Part shown: positions 39,137 to 49,860 of the stretch, piece after piece
Position numbering within the stretch: position 1 is the first letter of the stretch
Layout: every line of letters starts with the position of its first letter
From: Pseudoalteromonas sp. UG3-2
GTDB lineage: Bacteria > Pseudomonadota > Gammaproteobacteria > Enterobacterales > Alteromonadaceae
Direction of reading: 5' to 3'
DNA: 64,000 nucleotides
Assembly (NCBI RefSeq): GCF_037120705.1
Contig: NZ_JAWLJU010000002.1
Span: 2,687,501-2,751,500 of the forward strand
Program-made: the position numbers and the translations under genes
Notes under the pieces: generated by a model
Database searches by the model: none
Seen by the model: the letters and a program-made list of their open reading frames with translations, nothing else
What the model was told of the DNA's origin: nothing

Positions 39137-39655
39137 ATGGCTGAGAAACGTAATATATTTCTAGTAGGCCCTATGGGGGCTGGTAAAAGCACGATTGGTC
39201 GTCACATTGCGGATCAATTACACCTTGAGTTTTTCGATTCAGATCAAGAAATCGAGCGCCGCACTGGTGCAGATATTTCTTGGGTATTTGATATCGAAGG
39301 AGAAGAAGGGTTTCGCAAGCGTGAAGAATCTGTCATCGCGGATCTAACAGAAATGCAAGGCATTGTGTTAGCGACCGGTGGTGGCTCTGTGATCAGCAAA
39401 GAAGTTCGCAATAAGTTATCTGCGCGCGGTATTGTTGTTTACCTAGAAACGCCAATCGAAAAACAGGTAGCTCGTACTCAGCGTGACAAGCGTCGTCCTT
39501 TATTGCAAACTGATGAAGATTCACGTGACGTATTAGAGCGCTTAGCAGAAGAACGTGAACCACTATATAGAGAAGTGGCCGACCACGTTGTTCGTACCGA
39601 TGAGCAAAGCGCCAAAGTAGTTGCAAACCAAATAATTGATAAATTAGATTTCTAA
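39137..39655 (+). CDS. aroK: Shikimate kinase
   Basis: 172-residue P-loop kinase that phosphorylates shikimate in aromatic amino-acid synthesis. Walker [10 protein letters not shown] is at 11-19. The shikimate-binding [13 protein letters not shown], the GGGSV motif and the RRPLL lid are present. Start [18 protein letters not shown] is the AroK (not AroL) pattern. It follows pilQ after 150 bp and precedes aroB by 24 bp. Confidence 0.97.
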   Translation: MAEKRNIFLVGPMGAGKSTIGRHIADQLHLEFFDSDQEIERRTGADISWVFDIEGEEGFRKREESVIADLTEMQGIVLATGGGSVISKEVRNKLSARGIVVYLETPIEKQVARTQRDKRRPLLQTDEDSRDVLERLAEEREPLYREVADHVVRTDEQSAKVVANQIIDKLDF

Positions 39656-39679
39656 AAAATACCACTGAGAGGGAAAGCC

Positions 39680-40750
39680 ATGCTTGAATTAAAGGTTGAT
39701 TTAAACGAGCGCAGCTACCCTATCTTTATTGGTGAAGCACTTTTATCTGATGCCGGACGACTGAAGCAGTATATCGGTCAAAGTCGTCCAGTCATCATCA
39801 CCAACTCTACCATCGCACCCCTTTACCTGGCACAGCTACAAGAGCAGCTTAGCTCCTTAGCCCCACTTCACTTTATCATTCCTGACGGTGAGCAATACAA
39901 ATCACTGCAATGGTTTGAAAAAATTTCCGCTTTCTTACTTGAGCACAACTGTGGCCGTGATACCTGCTTAATTGCTCTAGGCGGCGGTGTCGTTGGTGAC
40001 TTAACAGGGTTCGTTGCCGCTTGTTATCAACGCGGTGTGCCCTTTATCCAAATTCCAACCACCTTATTGTCTCAAGTTGACTCGTCGGTTGGTGGTAAAA
40101 CGGCAGTTAATCACCCCTTGGGTAAAAATATGATTGGTGCTTTTTATCAGCCTAAAGCGGTGTTTATTGATACCCAAACATTAACCACCTTACCAGCTAG
40201 AGAATTTGCTGCTGGCATGGCCGAAGTAATTAAGTATGCCTTGATCTATGATGCTGACTTTCTGGATACCCTTTCAGAGCTGCAGCCTAAGTTGCGAGAC
40301 TTAGACCCCGAGTGCTTACAACAAGTAATATATAAGTGTTGTGCCATCAAAGCTGACATTGTTGCAAAAGATGAAACCGAAGCGGGCCTCCGTGCACTGC
40401 TGAATTTAGGCCACACCTTTGGTCATGCCATTGAGGCGCAAATGGGTTATGGCAATTGGTTGCATGGTGAAGCGGTTGCTGCAGGGATGATGTTAGCGGC
40501 AAAGTTAGCACAGCATCGCGGGGACTTAACGGCGCAGCAAGTAGATAAAATTGCCCAAGTGCTGAAACGCTATGACTTGCCAACCGCAGCACCGGCACAG
40601 ATGACCAGCCAACAGTTTTTACAGCATATGCGTAAAGATAAAAAGAATAAGCAAGGCAAGATCCGGTTTATTTTGCCGACTCAGCTGGGGCAGTGTGCAC
40701 TGGTTGATGATGTCAGCGATGACGCTGTGGAAACCTTAATAGGCAGCTAA
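39680..40750 (+). CDS. aroB: 3-dehydroquinate synthase
   Basis: NAD- and zinc-dependent enzyme (356 residues) that cyclises DAHP to 3-dehydroquinate. The NAD-binding ALGGGVVGDLTGFVA and the PTTLLSQVDSSVGGKTAVNH block are intact, as are the metal-binding HTFGHAIEA and the HGEAVAAGM histidines. GAGAGGGAAAGCC before the ATG is the ribosome-binding site. It is directly followed, without gap, by damX. Confidence 0.98.
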   Translation: MLELKVDLNERSYPIFIGEALLSDAGRLKQYIGQSRPVIITNSTIAPLYLAQLQEQLSSLAPLHFIIPDGEQYKSLQWFEKISAFLLEHNCGRDTCLIALGGGVVGDLTGFVAACYQRGVPFIQIPTTLLSQVDSSVGGKTAVNHPLGKNMIGAFYQPKAVFIDTQTLTTLPAREFAAGMAEVIKYALIYDADFLDTLSELQPKLRDLDPECLQQVIYKCCAIKADIVAKDETEAGLRALLNLGHTFGHAIEAQMGYGNWLHGEAVAAGMMLAAKLAQHRGDLTAQQVDKIAQVLKRYDLPTAAPAQMTSQQFLQHMRKDKKNKQGKIRFILPTQLGQCALVDDVSDDAVETLIGS

Positions 40751-42136
40751 ATGCAATCGCAAATTTTACCGAGTCGCGCGGCTTTGGTAGACAGAATTGC
40801 TTTGCAATTCGAGTACGGCCAAAACCTTATTACCTTGGTCGGTACCTCGGGGCTGGGCAAAAGCTATCTGGCTGAGTCTTTTCTTACTGATAAGTACCCT
40901 GAATTTAACAAGGCTTTTGTTAAGCTAACTGCCAATAGCAGCGATTTCGAGGTCATGCGCCAGCTTCTGGAGCACAGTTTTCGTAGTCCATTAATCGATC
41001 AAAAGCTCAGCCTGAGTGAAAACTTCGCCTTACTGCATGATGAGCAACCTTGTGGTCCCTGCTTGTGGGTGCTTGATAATGTTCGTCATTTAACTAGCGA
41101 GATGGCAGAGCAATTACAGTCACTTGCCACCTTTGCTAAAGAAACCATTTATATTTTAGCCACCTCACAGCAGCCACAGGTACTGCCCAGTGGGCTCGAT
41201 ATTCATATTGAGCCGCTTTCTTTGGTGGAGAGTAAACGTCTAATGCAGATGTTTTACCGTGAGTTACCGCCTGATGAAGACCCTATATTCAGTACATTTC
41301 TAGCCGAAGCGCGTGGCATCCCCAGTGTGCTACTGACCTGGCAGCCAAACGAGCAGCTTAATTTACGACCAAAGGCCGATAAAGGACAACGCAAGGCACA
41401 GTGGCAGTGGTATGTGATAGCGCTGTGTTTTATTTTGACGGCATTGATGGTTGCCATCGTGTACGAGCAAGAGTTACGAGATTATTGGTTCGAAGAGTCC
41501 GAGCCGCAAACCGTTGCAACCGCGCTGGATGCCGAGCGTGTCTTTCAGGCGCAGCCCAGTAATGTGAAAGAGTTAAGCAGTGCTGCGGATGAAGAAATTA
41601 AGGAAGCACTGCAGCCTGTTGCACAGCAAGATGCAGCTCAAGTGGCGAGTATTGTTGCGGCATTAACTGCGACCCCAAAGGCGTTAGACACCAATGAAGA
41701 GCAAAGTGCCGCAGCTGCGCCGCCGAGCGAAGCTAAAACCCCACCATCTTCTCAGCCTGCGGCAACGGCAGACGTAGCAGAGTTACTGCAGTCAGATTCT
41801 GAGCCGTTTAGTGAAGAAAAAGCCAACCCAGCGCCTGAGGGCAATCAATGGTTTTTACAACAACAAGACGGCGGCTGGGTGATCCAACTGCTGGCGGTGA
41901 CAGAGCCTGCGATTGCGGCCGAGTTCATGGCACAGCATGCTGATGTTACTATGCACCAATTTGAGGTGATCCGTGGTGAGCAAACTTGGTATGTGGTGAC
42001 GTCATCGGCGTATTCTTCATTAGCAGCGGCAAGAGCAGCAAAAGCACAGCTACCGGAGGCAATTAACAGCGCACAGCCATTTTTTAAGCAAGTGAGTAAA
42101 ATTAAGCAAGAAATCACTCAGTCTCTCGGTAATTAA
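40751..42136 (+). CDS. damX: DamX, cell-division SPOR protein with P-loop domain
   Basis: 461-residue inner-membrane protein. The N-terminal cytoplasmic half carries an apparent ATPase fold with Walker A GTSGLGKS (about 31-38) and Walker-B-like LWVLDN. One membrane helix follows (WYVIALCFILTALMVAIVY, about 217-236), then an Ala/Glu/Pro-rich low-complexity periplasmic linker and a C-terminal SPOR domain (WVIQLLAVTEPAIAAEF to KAQLPEAINS). E. coli DamX localises to the septum through SPOR. Its ATG abuts the aroB stop, so translation is coupled. Position between aroB and dam confirms identity. Confidence 0.93.
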   Translation: MQSQILPSRAALVDRIALQFEYGQNLITLVGTSGLGKSYLAESFLTDKYPEFNKAFVKLTANSSDFEVMRQLLEHSFRSPLIDQKLSLSENFALLHDEQPCGPCLWVLDNVRHLTSEMAEQLQSLATFAKETIYILATSQQPQVLPSGLDIHIEPLSLVESKRLMQMFYRELPPDEDPIFSTFLAEARGIPSVLLTWQPNEQLNLRPKADKGQRKAQWQWYVIALCFILTALMVAIVYEQELRDYWFEESEPQTVATALDAERVFQAQPSNVKELSSAADEEIKEALQPVAQQDAAQVASIVAALTATPKALDTNEEQSAAAAPPSEAKTPPSSQPAATADVAELLQSDSEPFSEEKANPAPEGNQWFLQQQDGGWVIQLLAVTEPAIAAEFMAQHADVTMHQFEVIRGEQTWYVVTSSAYSSLAAARAAKAQLPEAINSAQPFFKQVSKIKQEITQSLGN

Positions 42137-42183
42137 ACGCATTTAGTGTAAAATCCTGCAATCAATCACGATATAGAACGAGC

Positions 42184-43041
42184 ATGCAACAAAAGACTAG
42201 AGCCTTCTTAAAATGGGCAGGCGGAAAATACAGCTTAGTGGAAGACATTGCTAAGCGCTTACAAGCAGCAAGTACTGAAGCCGATACCTTAGTAGAGCCT
42301 TTTGTTGGAGCCGGATCTGTATTTTTAAATACTCACTTTAAGCATTATATCCTCAACGATATCAATGCCGACTTAATTAACCTGTATAACGAGCTTAAGC
42401 GCACTCCGGACGAGTTTGTCAGCGATGCCAAACGCTTGTTTGTGGAGCTGAATAACCACCCAGATGCCTATTATGCTTATCGTAAACAGTTTAATGAAAG
42501 CATCGATATCTATGAACGGGCCATTCTCTTTTTGTATATGAACCGCCACGGTTACAACGGCCTATGTCGCTACAACCTAAAGGGGATTTTCAATGTGCCG
42601 TTTGGTAAGTATAAAAAGCCGTACTTTCCAGAACGTGAGTTATACGTCTTTGCCGAAAAGGCGCAGAGTGCGACGTTTACCTGCCAAAGCTACAGTGAAG
42701 TATTTAATGCCATTCCTGATAATGCCGTGGTGTATTGCGATCCCCCTTATGTGCCTCTGAGTAAAACGGCTTCTTTTACCAGTTACGCCAAAGGTGGTTT
42801 TGACCTTGACGACCAAGCAAGACTGGCCAACTTAGCAGAACTCACGGCATTCGAGCGGCAAACACCGGTGCTTATTTCGAACCATGATACGGTGTGGACG
42901 CGGAAGATTTATAACCAGGCAAAGTTGGATGTTATTAAGGTTAAGCGCACCATTAGTCCTAAAGGCAATGGCAGAAATAAGGTCGGCGAATTAATGGCAA
43001 TGTATCATCGCCCTAAGGCTAAGCTAACACTACCGCGTTAA
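42184..43041 (+). CDS. dam: DNA adenine methyltransferase (GATC)
   Basis: 285-residue N6-adenine methyltransferase modifying GATC, used for mismatch repair strand choice and replication control. The SAM-binding FLKWAGGK is at 8-15, the FVGAGSVFLN block at 40-49 and the catalytic DPPY at 186-189. Sequence and synteny (aroKB-damX-dam-rpe-gph-trpS) match E. coli. The last 23 bp overlap a small gene on the other strand. Confidence 0.98.
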   Translation: MQQKTRAFLKWAGGKYSLVEDIAKRLQAASTEADTLVEPFVGAGSVFLNTHFKHYILNDINADLINLYNELKRTPDEFVSDAKRLFVELNNHPDAYYAYRKQFNESIDIYERAILFLYMNRHGYNGLCRYNLKGIFNVPFGKYKKPYFPERELYVFAEKAQSATFTCQSYSEVFNAIPDNAVVYCDPPYVPLSKTASFTSYAKGGFDLDDQARLANLAELTAFERQTPVLISNHDTVWTRKIYNQAKLDVIKVKRTISPKGNGRNKVGELMAMYHRPKAKLTLPR

Positions 43042-43213
43042 CAAACCAAACCAGAATAATCACGAAAGCGGCAACAAAGATAACGCCGCCGACAGCAAAC
43101 GGCCAAAAGCGGCGGTTATTAAAGTCTTCTGCGCGTTTGTTTTGGCTTTGGACGCCAAACATGGCTGCAACCACACTTTGGAACACAGCCAGCTTGCTAT
43201 TGGAAGAGGCCAT
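43019..43213 (-). CDS. DUF2970 small membrane protein
   Basis: 64-residue protein with the DUF2970 pattern: SVVAAMFGVQSQNKRAEDF in the N-terminal half and one membrane helix near the C-terminus (FAVGGVIFVAAFVIILVWFV). Function unknown. It converges on dam and overlaps its end by 23 bp. The upstream signal peptide gene on the same strand is 12 bp away, so the two may form one unit. Confidence 0.82.
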   Translation of the reverse strand: MASSNSKLAVFQSVVAAMFGVQSQNKRAEDFNNRRFWPFAVGGVIFVAAFVIILVWFVNAVVLA

Positions 43214-43224
43214 ACTAAACGTAC

Positions 43225-43521
43225 TTAATATGGCGAAGAAACTTTGCTACTGTTTTGCTCATCGTTGGAGCCGATAAGCAGCTCGAGCAAATCCAAGTAA
43301 TGGAATTGACCATTGCTACTGCCGCCCGTTAACCATGCCACCCAGCTGGTGTGTGACTCTGGCTGACACGCTTCAGAATCAGCGACAAACTGACTTGTGC
43401 TACAACTACAGGCAGCGTATTCGGCAACCCTCTCATTATTGTTATCAAATGAAAAGACGCCCGCTGATGCAACGAGCACCGCTGCTATCAACGCAATCCG
43501 TGCTTTGATACTAGAAACCAT
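43225..43521 (-). CDS. Small exported protein of unknown function
   Basis: 98 residues that I do not recognise. The N-terminus has a basic patch and a hydrophobic stretch (ARIALIAAVLVASAGVFS) consistent with a signal peptide or anchor. Three cysteines follow in EYAACSCSTSQFVADSEACQ, close enough for a disulfide-bonded or metal-binding periplasmic segment. The tail is polar. It is 12 bp upstream of the DUF2970 gene on the same strand. Being short, the protein could still be spurious, but signal peptide and gene spacing favour a real gene. Confidence 0.6.
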   Translation of the reverse strand: MVSSIKARIALIAAVLVASAGVFSFDNNNERVAEYAACSCSTSQFVADSEACQPESHTSWVAWLTGGSSNGQFHYLDLLELLIGSNDEQNSSKVSSPY

Positions 43522-43659
43522 AACCCTATCCCCAGAAAGTAGACTCTAACCAATAATACACAATGTTCGTTTATTGCACAATCTGAAAAGGCCTTAAAAC
43601 GGAGACTTTATCGCTTATTTACGCTACAGTAAGGCGGTTTTAGCTTGAGGGGAAAACAG

Positions 43660-44331
43660 ATGTCGGATTTTTTAATTGCACCTTCTATTTTATCGGCGGA
43701 TTTTGCCAGACTAGGGGAAGAGGTTGAGGAGGTGTTAGCGGCCGGAGCGGATGTCGTGCATTTTGACGTAATGGACAATCACTACGTGCCCAACTTAACC
43801 ATTGGTCCTATGGTGTGCAAGGCGCTTCGTGACTATGGCATTAGCGCGCCAATCGATGTCCACCTTATGGTTAAGCCGGTGGATAGTTTAATTCCCGAGT
43901 TTGCTAAAGCGGGTGCCAGTATCATTACTTTCCATCCTGAGGCCAGTGAACATATTGATCGTAGCTTAGCATTGATCAAAGACGCTGGTTGTAAAGCCGG
44001 CCTAGTATTTAACCCCGGTACGCCATTGCATTACCTCGACCACGTGATGGACAAAATTGACCAAGTACTACTGATGTCAGTAAATCCAGGTTTTGGCGGC
44101 CAGAGTTTTATCCCGCACACGCTAGAAAAATTAAAAGAAGCGCGAGCAAGAATAGACGCATCTGGGCGTGATATTCGTCTTGAAGTAGATGGTGGTATCA
44201 AGGTTGATAATATTGCCGAAGTGGCCGCTGCCGGTGCCGATATGTTTGTCGCAGGATCGGCCATTTTTAACCAGCCCGATTACAAAGCAGTGATCGATGC
44301 CATGCGTGCTCAGCTAGCGCAGGTAAAGTAA
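43660..44331 (+). CDS. rpe: Ribulose-phosphate 3-epimerase
   Basis: TIM-barrel enzyme (223 residues) interconverting ribulose-5-phosphate and xylulose-5-phosphate in the pentose phosphate pathway. [38 protein letters not shown] and [11 protein letters not shown] carry the metal-binding and catalytic residues. A TTG at 43645 would add five residues, but GAGGGG lies nine bases before the ATG at 43660. The stop overlaps the gph start (TAATG). Confidence 0.98.
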   Translation: MSDFLIAPSILSADFARLGEEVEEVLAAGADVVHFDVMDNHYVPNLTIGPMVCKALRDYGISAPIDVHLMVKPVDSLIPEFAKAGASIITFHPEASEHIDRSLALIKDAGCKAGLVFNPGTPLHYLDHVMDKIDQVLLMSVNPGFGGQSFIPHTLEKLKEARARIDASGRDIRLEVDGGIKVDNIAEVAAAGADMFVAGSAIFNQPDYKAVIDAMRAQLAQVK

Positions 44332-44996
44332 TGCGTTTTGAAGGAGTATTATTTGACCTAGACGGTACTCTAGTCGACAGTGCCGAAGACATGTACATGG
44401 CATTGAATCTAACCTTGAGTGAACTTGCTTACCCCATTGTCAGTCATGCCTTAGTAAGAGAGTGGGTTGGCAATGGTATCGAGGTGCTGGTACAGCGTGG
44501 ACTCAGTGGCAGTCATGAAGTCAGTGATAAACTTGACGCAGCGCTGGTAGCAAAAGCCACCGCACGTTTTAAACAGCATTATGCTGAGTTGGTGGGGCAA
44601 TATGCGGTTTTATATAGTCATGTTGAGACTACGCTTGCCGCTTGTGCGGGCATGGGCAAAGCCATTGTAACCAATAAAAACCGCGAGTTTACCACCACCT
44701 TACTGACCAAGCTCAACCTTAGTCAGTACTTTGATGTGGTGATTTGCGGTGACGATTGCGCTAAAAAGCCTTCACCGGAACCTTTACTGTTGGCGGCAGA
44801 GCAACTTAAGCTGCCAACAGAAAAACTCATCATGGTGGGAGACTCAAAAAGCGATATTTTCGCAGCCGAAGCGGCTAACATACCTGTGATTGCGGTAAAA
44901 TATGGGTATAATCAGGGGTTCGATTTACAACAATTCAGGCCACAGCACCTGTGTGATGGGTTGTTAGATATTATCCCCATTATTAATCAACGTTAA
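44331..44996 (+). CDS. gph: Phosphoglycolate phosphatase
   Basis: HAD-superfamily hydrolase of 221 residues that removes 2-phosphoglycolate formed during repair of oxidised DNA ends. Motif I FDLDGTLVDS near the N-terminus, motif II TNK, and motif III/IV KPSPEPLL and MVGDSKSDIFAAEAA are complete. The ATG shares a base with the rpe stop, so it is translated in coupling with rpe; 24 bp later comes trpS. Confidence 0.95.
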   Translation: MRFEGVLFDLDGTLVDSAEDMYMALNLTLSELAYPIVSHALVREWVGNGIEVLVQRGLSGSHEVSDKLDAALVAKATARFKQHYAELVGQYAVLYSHVETTLAACAGMGKAIVTNKNREFTTTLLTKLNLSQYFDVVICGDDCAKKPSPEPLLLAAEQLKLPTEKLIMVGDSKSDIFAAEAANIPVIAVKYGYNQGFDLQQFRPQHLCDGLLDIIPIINQR

Positions 44997-45020
44997 TGTA
45001 AGCAAAGATAAAGGAACGAC

Positions 45021-46025
45021 ATGAGTAAACCTGTAGTATTAAGTGGTATTCAGCCCACCGGTGGGATGACAATAGGCAATTACGTAGGTGCCATTAACCA
45101 GTGGCTTAAACTACAAGAAGACCATGAAAGTTTCTTTATGCTTGTGGACTTACATGCCATTACCGTGCGTCAAGAGCCAGAGCAGTTGCGCGAACGTGTA
45201 TTAGATGGCGTTGCGTTATATACTGCCTGTGGTATTGACCCGGACAAAGCGGCGTTATTTGTGCAATCTCAAGTACCTGAACATGCTCAGTTAGCTTGGG
45301 TATTGAATTGTTACGCGCAGATGGGCGAACTAAACCGCATGACGCAGTTTAAAGACAAGTCATCAAAGCACGCGAATAATGTCAATGTTGGCTTATTTTC
45401 ATACCCTGTGCTGCAAGCGGCTGATATTTTACTGTACCAAGCGGATCAAGTGCCGGTAGGGGAAGATCAAAAGCAGCACTTAGAGCTTACTCGTGATATT
45501 GCCACGCGATTTAATAATTTATACGGTGATGTGTTTAAAATCCCAGAGCCTTATATTCCAGAGTTTGGCGCCCGAGTAATGAGCTTACAAGATCCGCTGA
45601 AGAAGATGTCAAAGTCGGATGAAAACCCCAATGGCTACATCATGTTGTTAGATGAGCCGAAAAAAATTGAGAAAAAGCTGAAAAAAGCCGTCACGGATTC
45701 CGATGAGCAGGCACGTATCTACTTTGACCGTGATGAAAAGCCAGGAGTATCAAACCTACTGACTTTATTGAGCGTTGCCACCAAACGTTCAATCGAGGAC
45801 CTGGTTCCTGAGTATGAAGATAAAATGTATGGTCACCTGAAAAAAGACACCGCTGCCGCTGTAGTTGCCATGATTGAACCGATCCAAGCGCGTTTTAAAG
45901 AGATCAGAGAAGACCGTACACTGCTCGATGAGATTATGCGTAAGGGGGCCGATAAAGCCAGTGAACGTGCCGAAAAGACGTTGAAGTCGGTATACGATGC
46001 CTTGGGCTTTATTCCGCGTCAGTAA
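45021..46025 (+). CDS. trpS: Tryptophanyl-tRNA synthetase
   Basis: Class I synthetase of 334 residues charging tRNA-Trp. The HIGH-type motif appears as TIGN in [13 protein letters not shown], and the KMSKS loop is intact ([12 protein letters not shown]). AAAGGAACGAC before the ATG is a good ribosome-binding site. It is the last gene of rpe-gph-trpS, with a likely terminator 60 bp downstream. Confidence 0.98.
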   Translation: MSKPVVLSGIQPTGGMTIGNYVGAINQWLKLQEDHESFFMLVDLHAITVRQEPEQLRERVLDGVALYTACGIDPDKAALFVQSQVPEHAQLAWVLNCYAQMGELNRMTQFKDKSSKHANNVNVGLFSYPVLQAADILLYQADQVPVGEDQKQHLELTRDIATRFNNLYGDVFKIPEPYIPEFGARVMSLQDPLKKMSKSDENPNGYIMLLDEPKKIEKKLKKAVTDSDEQARIYFDRDEKPGVSNLLTLLSVATKRSIEDLVPEYEDKMYGHLKKDTAAAVVAMIEPIQARFKEIREDRTLLDEIMRKGADKASERAEKTLKSVYDALGFIPRQ

Positions 46026-46084
46026 TACAAACCACTACTTTGCCACGATCGAGGTTTAGCGACAGCCGTGGTGAAAGTGCAAAA

Positions 46085-46107
46085 ATGGCACCTTAGGGTG
46101 CCTTTTG
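46085..46107 (+). terminator. Probable terminator after trpS
   Basis: GGCACC / GGTGCC stem with a TTAG-type loop, followed by TTTTGTGTTTTT. The T-run is interrupted, so its strength is uncertain. Confidence 0.65.
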
Positions 46108-46241
46108 TGTTTTTATGTGTGAGCCCTTTTTAGTCGCGAGGGCACATCGGATTTATCCAGCGTTCATGGTAATATTGCCTTTTTTAGAGCCGTCATCAGC
46201 TTTAGGTTCCGCCTGTGTTAGGCGCTTTTGTGGTAGAAAAC

Positions 46242-46823
46242 ATGCTGTTAATGATAGATAACTATGACTCTTTTACTTATAACTTGGTGCAATATTTTCA
46301 GCGCCTAGATATAGACGTATTAGTGAAGCGCAACGATGAAGTCACCCTTGATGAAATCAAGCAGCTAAAGCCTAGGCACTTAGTGATATCACCAGGTCCT
46401 TGCAGTCCAGATCAAGCTGGAGTGTCGCTTGAGGTGGTAAAACAGTTTCAAGGCAATATACCCATTTTAGGCATTTGTTTAGGGCATCAAACCATTGCCC
46501 AAGCACTTGGCGGGCGAGTGATCCGCGCTAAGGAGGTGATGCACGGAAAAACGTCACAGCTGCAGCATAATGGCCAAGGGGTATTTAAAGGCTTACCGAA
46601 CAGTTACCAGGTTTGTCGTTATCATTCTTTAGTGGTTGAGCAACAGAGCTTGCCTGAGACGTTTGATGTAACGGCTTGGACAGCCACACAAAGCAACCAA
46701 CTTGATGAAATTATGGGGCTATCTGTGCCAGAGCGAGCACTTGAAGGGGTGCAATTTCATCCCGAAGCCATTCTTACCGAGCATGGGCTGACATTACTTG
46801 ATAACTTTATCAAACGCTTCTAG
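46242..46823 (+). CDS. pabA: Aminodeoxychorismate/anthranilate synthase glutaminase subunit
   Basis: Class I glutamine amidotransferase of 193 residues supplying ammonia for p-aminobenzoate (folate) or anthranilate (tryptophan). The N-terminus MLLMIDNYDSFTYNLVQYF, the nucleophile Cys in GICLGHQ and the His-Glu pair in FHPEA complete the triad. A GTG at 46215 is in frame, but the ATG at 46242 fits the family. No trp genes surround it. Lying upstream of the arginine aminotransferase gene is a PabA pattern in several gammaproteobacteria, so I prefer pabA over trpG. Confidence 0.9.
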   Translation: MLLMIDNYDSFTYNLVQYFQRLDIDVLVKRNDEVTLDEIKQLKPRHLVISPGPCSPDQAGVSLEVVKQFQGNIPILGICLGHQTIAQALGGRVIRAKEVMHGKTSQLQHNGQGVFKGLPNSYQVCRYHSLVVEQQSLPETFDVTAWTATQSNQLDEIMGLSVPERALEGVQFHPEAILTEHGLTLLDNFIKRF

Positions 46824-46979
46824 AGTTTAGTCATTGTGGCATTAATTTAGGTTATCACTAAGCATCTACGCTGGTATCAGCATTTTTCATGTTGCCAGGC
46901 ACAGAAGACAACTCCAAGTGAGGAAAATTGCACCAAAAAGTTGTCTTTATTGGTATAATCTGCGGTGTAGTAATAGAAA

Positions 46980-47014
46980 ACTCATACGTTTAGCTGATAA
47001 TGTTACGTATGAGT
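46980..47014. promoter_or_regulatory. 10-bp inverted repeat before the HDOD gene
   Basis: ACTCATACGT (46980-46989) and ACGTATGAGT (47005-47014) are exact reverse complements around a 15-base loop. It is 35 bp upstream of the HDOD gene start, without a T-run. It could be an operator or a 5' leader hairpin. No known site matches. Confidence 0.5.
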
Positions 47015-47048
47015 ATCTTATTAAACTCTCATAATTTAAGTGGCATGC

Positions 47049-48224
47049 ATGACGCAAGAAAACAAGCAAACTAGAGTGGCACAAGCATTATCGGAACGCG
47101 CTCACGATCTTCTTATCAGTCTTAATTTCGCACAAAAGCAGATTGGCTATATCCATACTTTTGATATGAGTTATGGCGAAAATATCGCTGAGCGAACTAT
47201 GCTGGAAGTTGAAATTGCCGCTGCCGCCAAGCGTCAACAAAGCAGTACCAGTCATCACAAATATATTGCAAAAGCGAGTAAGCACTTACATTCTGTTATC
47301 GAAGAGGCCATTGGCAAACAAATTAATGACCTAGACAACATTTATCATGAAGTGGTTGGGATCCAAGATTCCGTGCCGGCTTTATTGGATATTCTGGCGG
47401 TGCGTTCGGCGTCTGTGGGGCGTCTTGAACCCTTGGTTAATGACCTGAGTTGGTTAGGTCGTGAGCTGGTGTCTTTGGTTAACTTGCCGCAGTACCGTAA
47501 AAAGAACAGCAAAGGCACCGCAATAAAAGTCGATACCCCAGCGCTGGCACTGCGTTACTTAGGGTTAGAAAACTTGCAAATGGTGATCCCCACCATGGCA
47601 ATGCGTCATTGGATGCCACACTCCACAGAGCCTTTCCCGTTAATGAAGCGTAAAATGCGCGAATTAAGCATGAGTACCGCCATTGCTGCAAAAGAATTGG
47701 CGCCATTTTATGGCGTTAAAGAGCAGCACGCTTTTACCTTAGGCATGCTGTTAGAGTTAGGTAAAATCGCGTTAGTCCGGCTTTACTTGCGTACTTTTGA
47801 AAAGGTCTGGCAGGCCAAAGTAAAGATCGCCCGTGACAAAAAGCAAAAAGATCTCCATTCAGCTCTGTTAGAACTGGCACCCGATCCGCTGTTTTTGCGT
47901 AACTTGTTGGTCAACCACTCGGCAGAGCTATCGTGCAAGCTTATCGAAAAAATGGAACTGAAATATTTGCCGTTTAATGTTGTCATGGAGGAATATACGC
48001 AAACTTATTTACCCAATGCGCATAAAAAAATAGCCGACCCTATGGCGTTAACTACGGTGATGCAAAAAGCCTATGGCTATGCGCAAATGCTTGTTTTAAA
48101 AGACAGCCAGCTGATTGAAGAAGATGAAGCGGAACTTTTACTGCAACACCTAGAACTCAGCGATGAAATGCGCAAACAACTCGCTAAATGTGCTTTCCAT
48201 AACCTGCAGTTGACGATTTTGTAA
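47049..48224 (+). CDS. HDOD-domain regulatory protein
   Basis: 391-residue cytoplasmic protein with an HDOD fold (about 120-340), a catalytically dead relative of HD phosphohydrolases used in bacterial signalling. The recognisable block is SVPALLDILAVRSASVGRLEPLVNDLSWLGRELVSLVNLPQYRKK and the helical TLGMLLELGKIALVRLY; no HD metal pair is visible. GTG at 47040 and ATG at 47049 are both possible starts, neither with a strong ribosome-binding site. It is monocistronic between pabA and astC. Partners and signal are unknown. Confidence 0.8.
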   Translation: MTQENKQTRVAQALSERAHDLLISLNFAQKQIGYIHTFDMSYGENIAERTMLEVEIAAAAKRQQSSTSHHKYIAKASKHLHSVIEEAIGKQINDLDNIYHEVVGIQDSVPALLDILAVRSASVGRLEPLVNDLSWLGRELVSLVNLPQYRKKNSKGTAIKVDTPALALRYLGLENLQMVIPTMAMRHWMPHSTEPFPLMKRKMRELSMSTAIAAKELAPFYGVKEQHAFTLGMLLELGKIALVRLYLRTFEKVWQAKVKIARDKKQKDLHSALLELAPDPLFLRNLLVNHSAELSCKLIEKMELKYLPFNVVMEEYTQTYLPNAHKKIADPMALTTVMQKAYGYAQMLVLKDSQLIEEDEAELLLQHLELSDEMRKQLAKCAFHNLQLTIL

Positions 48225-49794
<1,570 letters not shown>

Positions 49795-49804
49795 TATGCT
49801 TGCG

Positions 49805-49824
49805 AGGCTGCCGATGGGCAGCCT
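49805..49824 (+). other. Hairpin between astC and astA
   Basis: AGGCTGCC (49805-49812) pairs with GGCAGCCT (49817-49824), followed only by TGTTGT. It is too weak for a true terminator. It may stabilise the astC message or reduce read-through to astA. Confidence 0.5.
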
Positions 49825-49860
49825 TGTTGTGATCCATAATTTTGAGGAGTAAGCGGGCTC

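Noticed and set aside
46215..46241. GTG start nine codons before pabA
   Set aside because: Adds residues absent in the family; MLLMIDNYDSF is the usual N-terminus.
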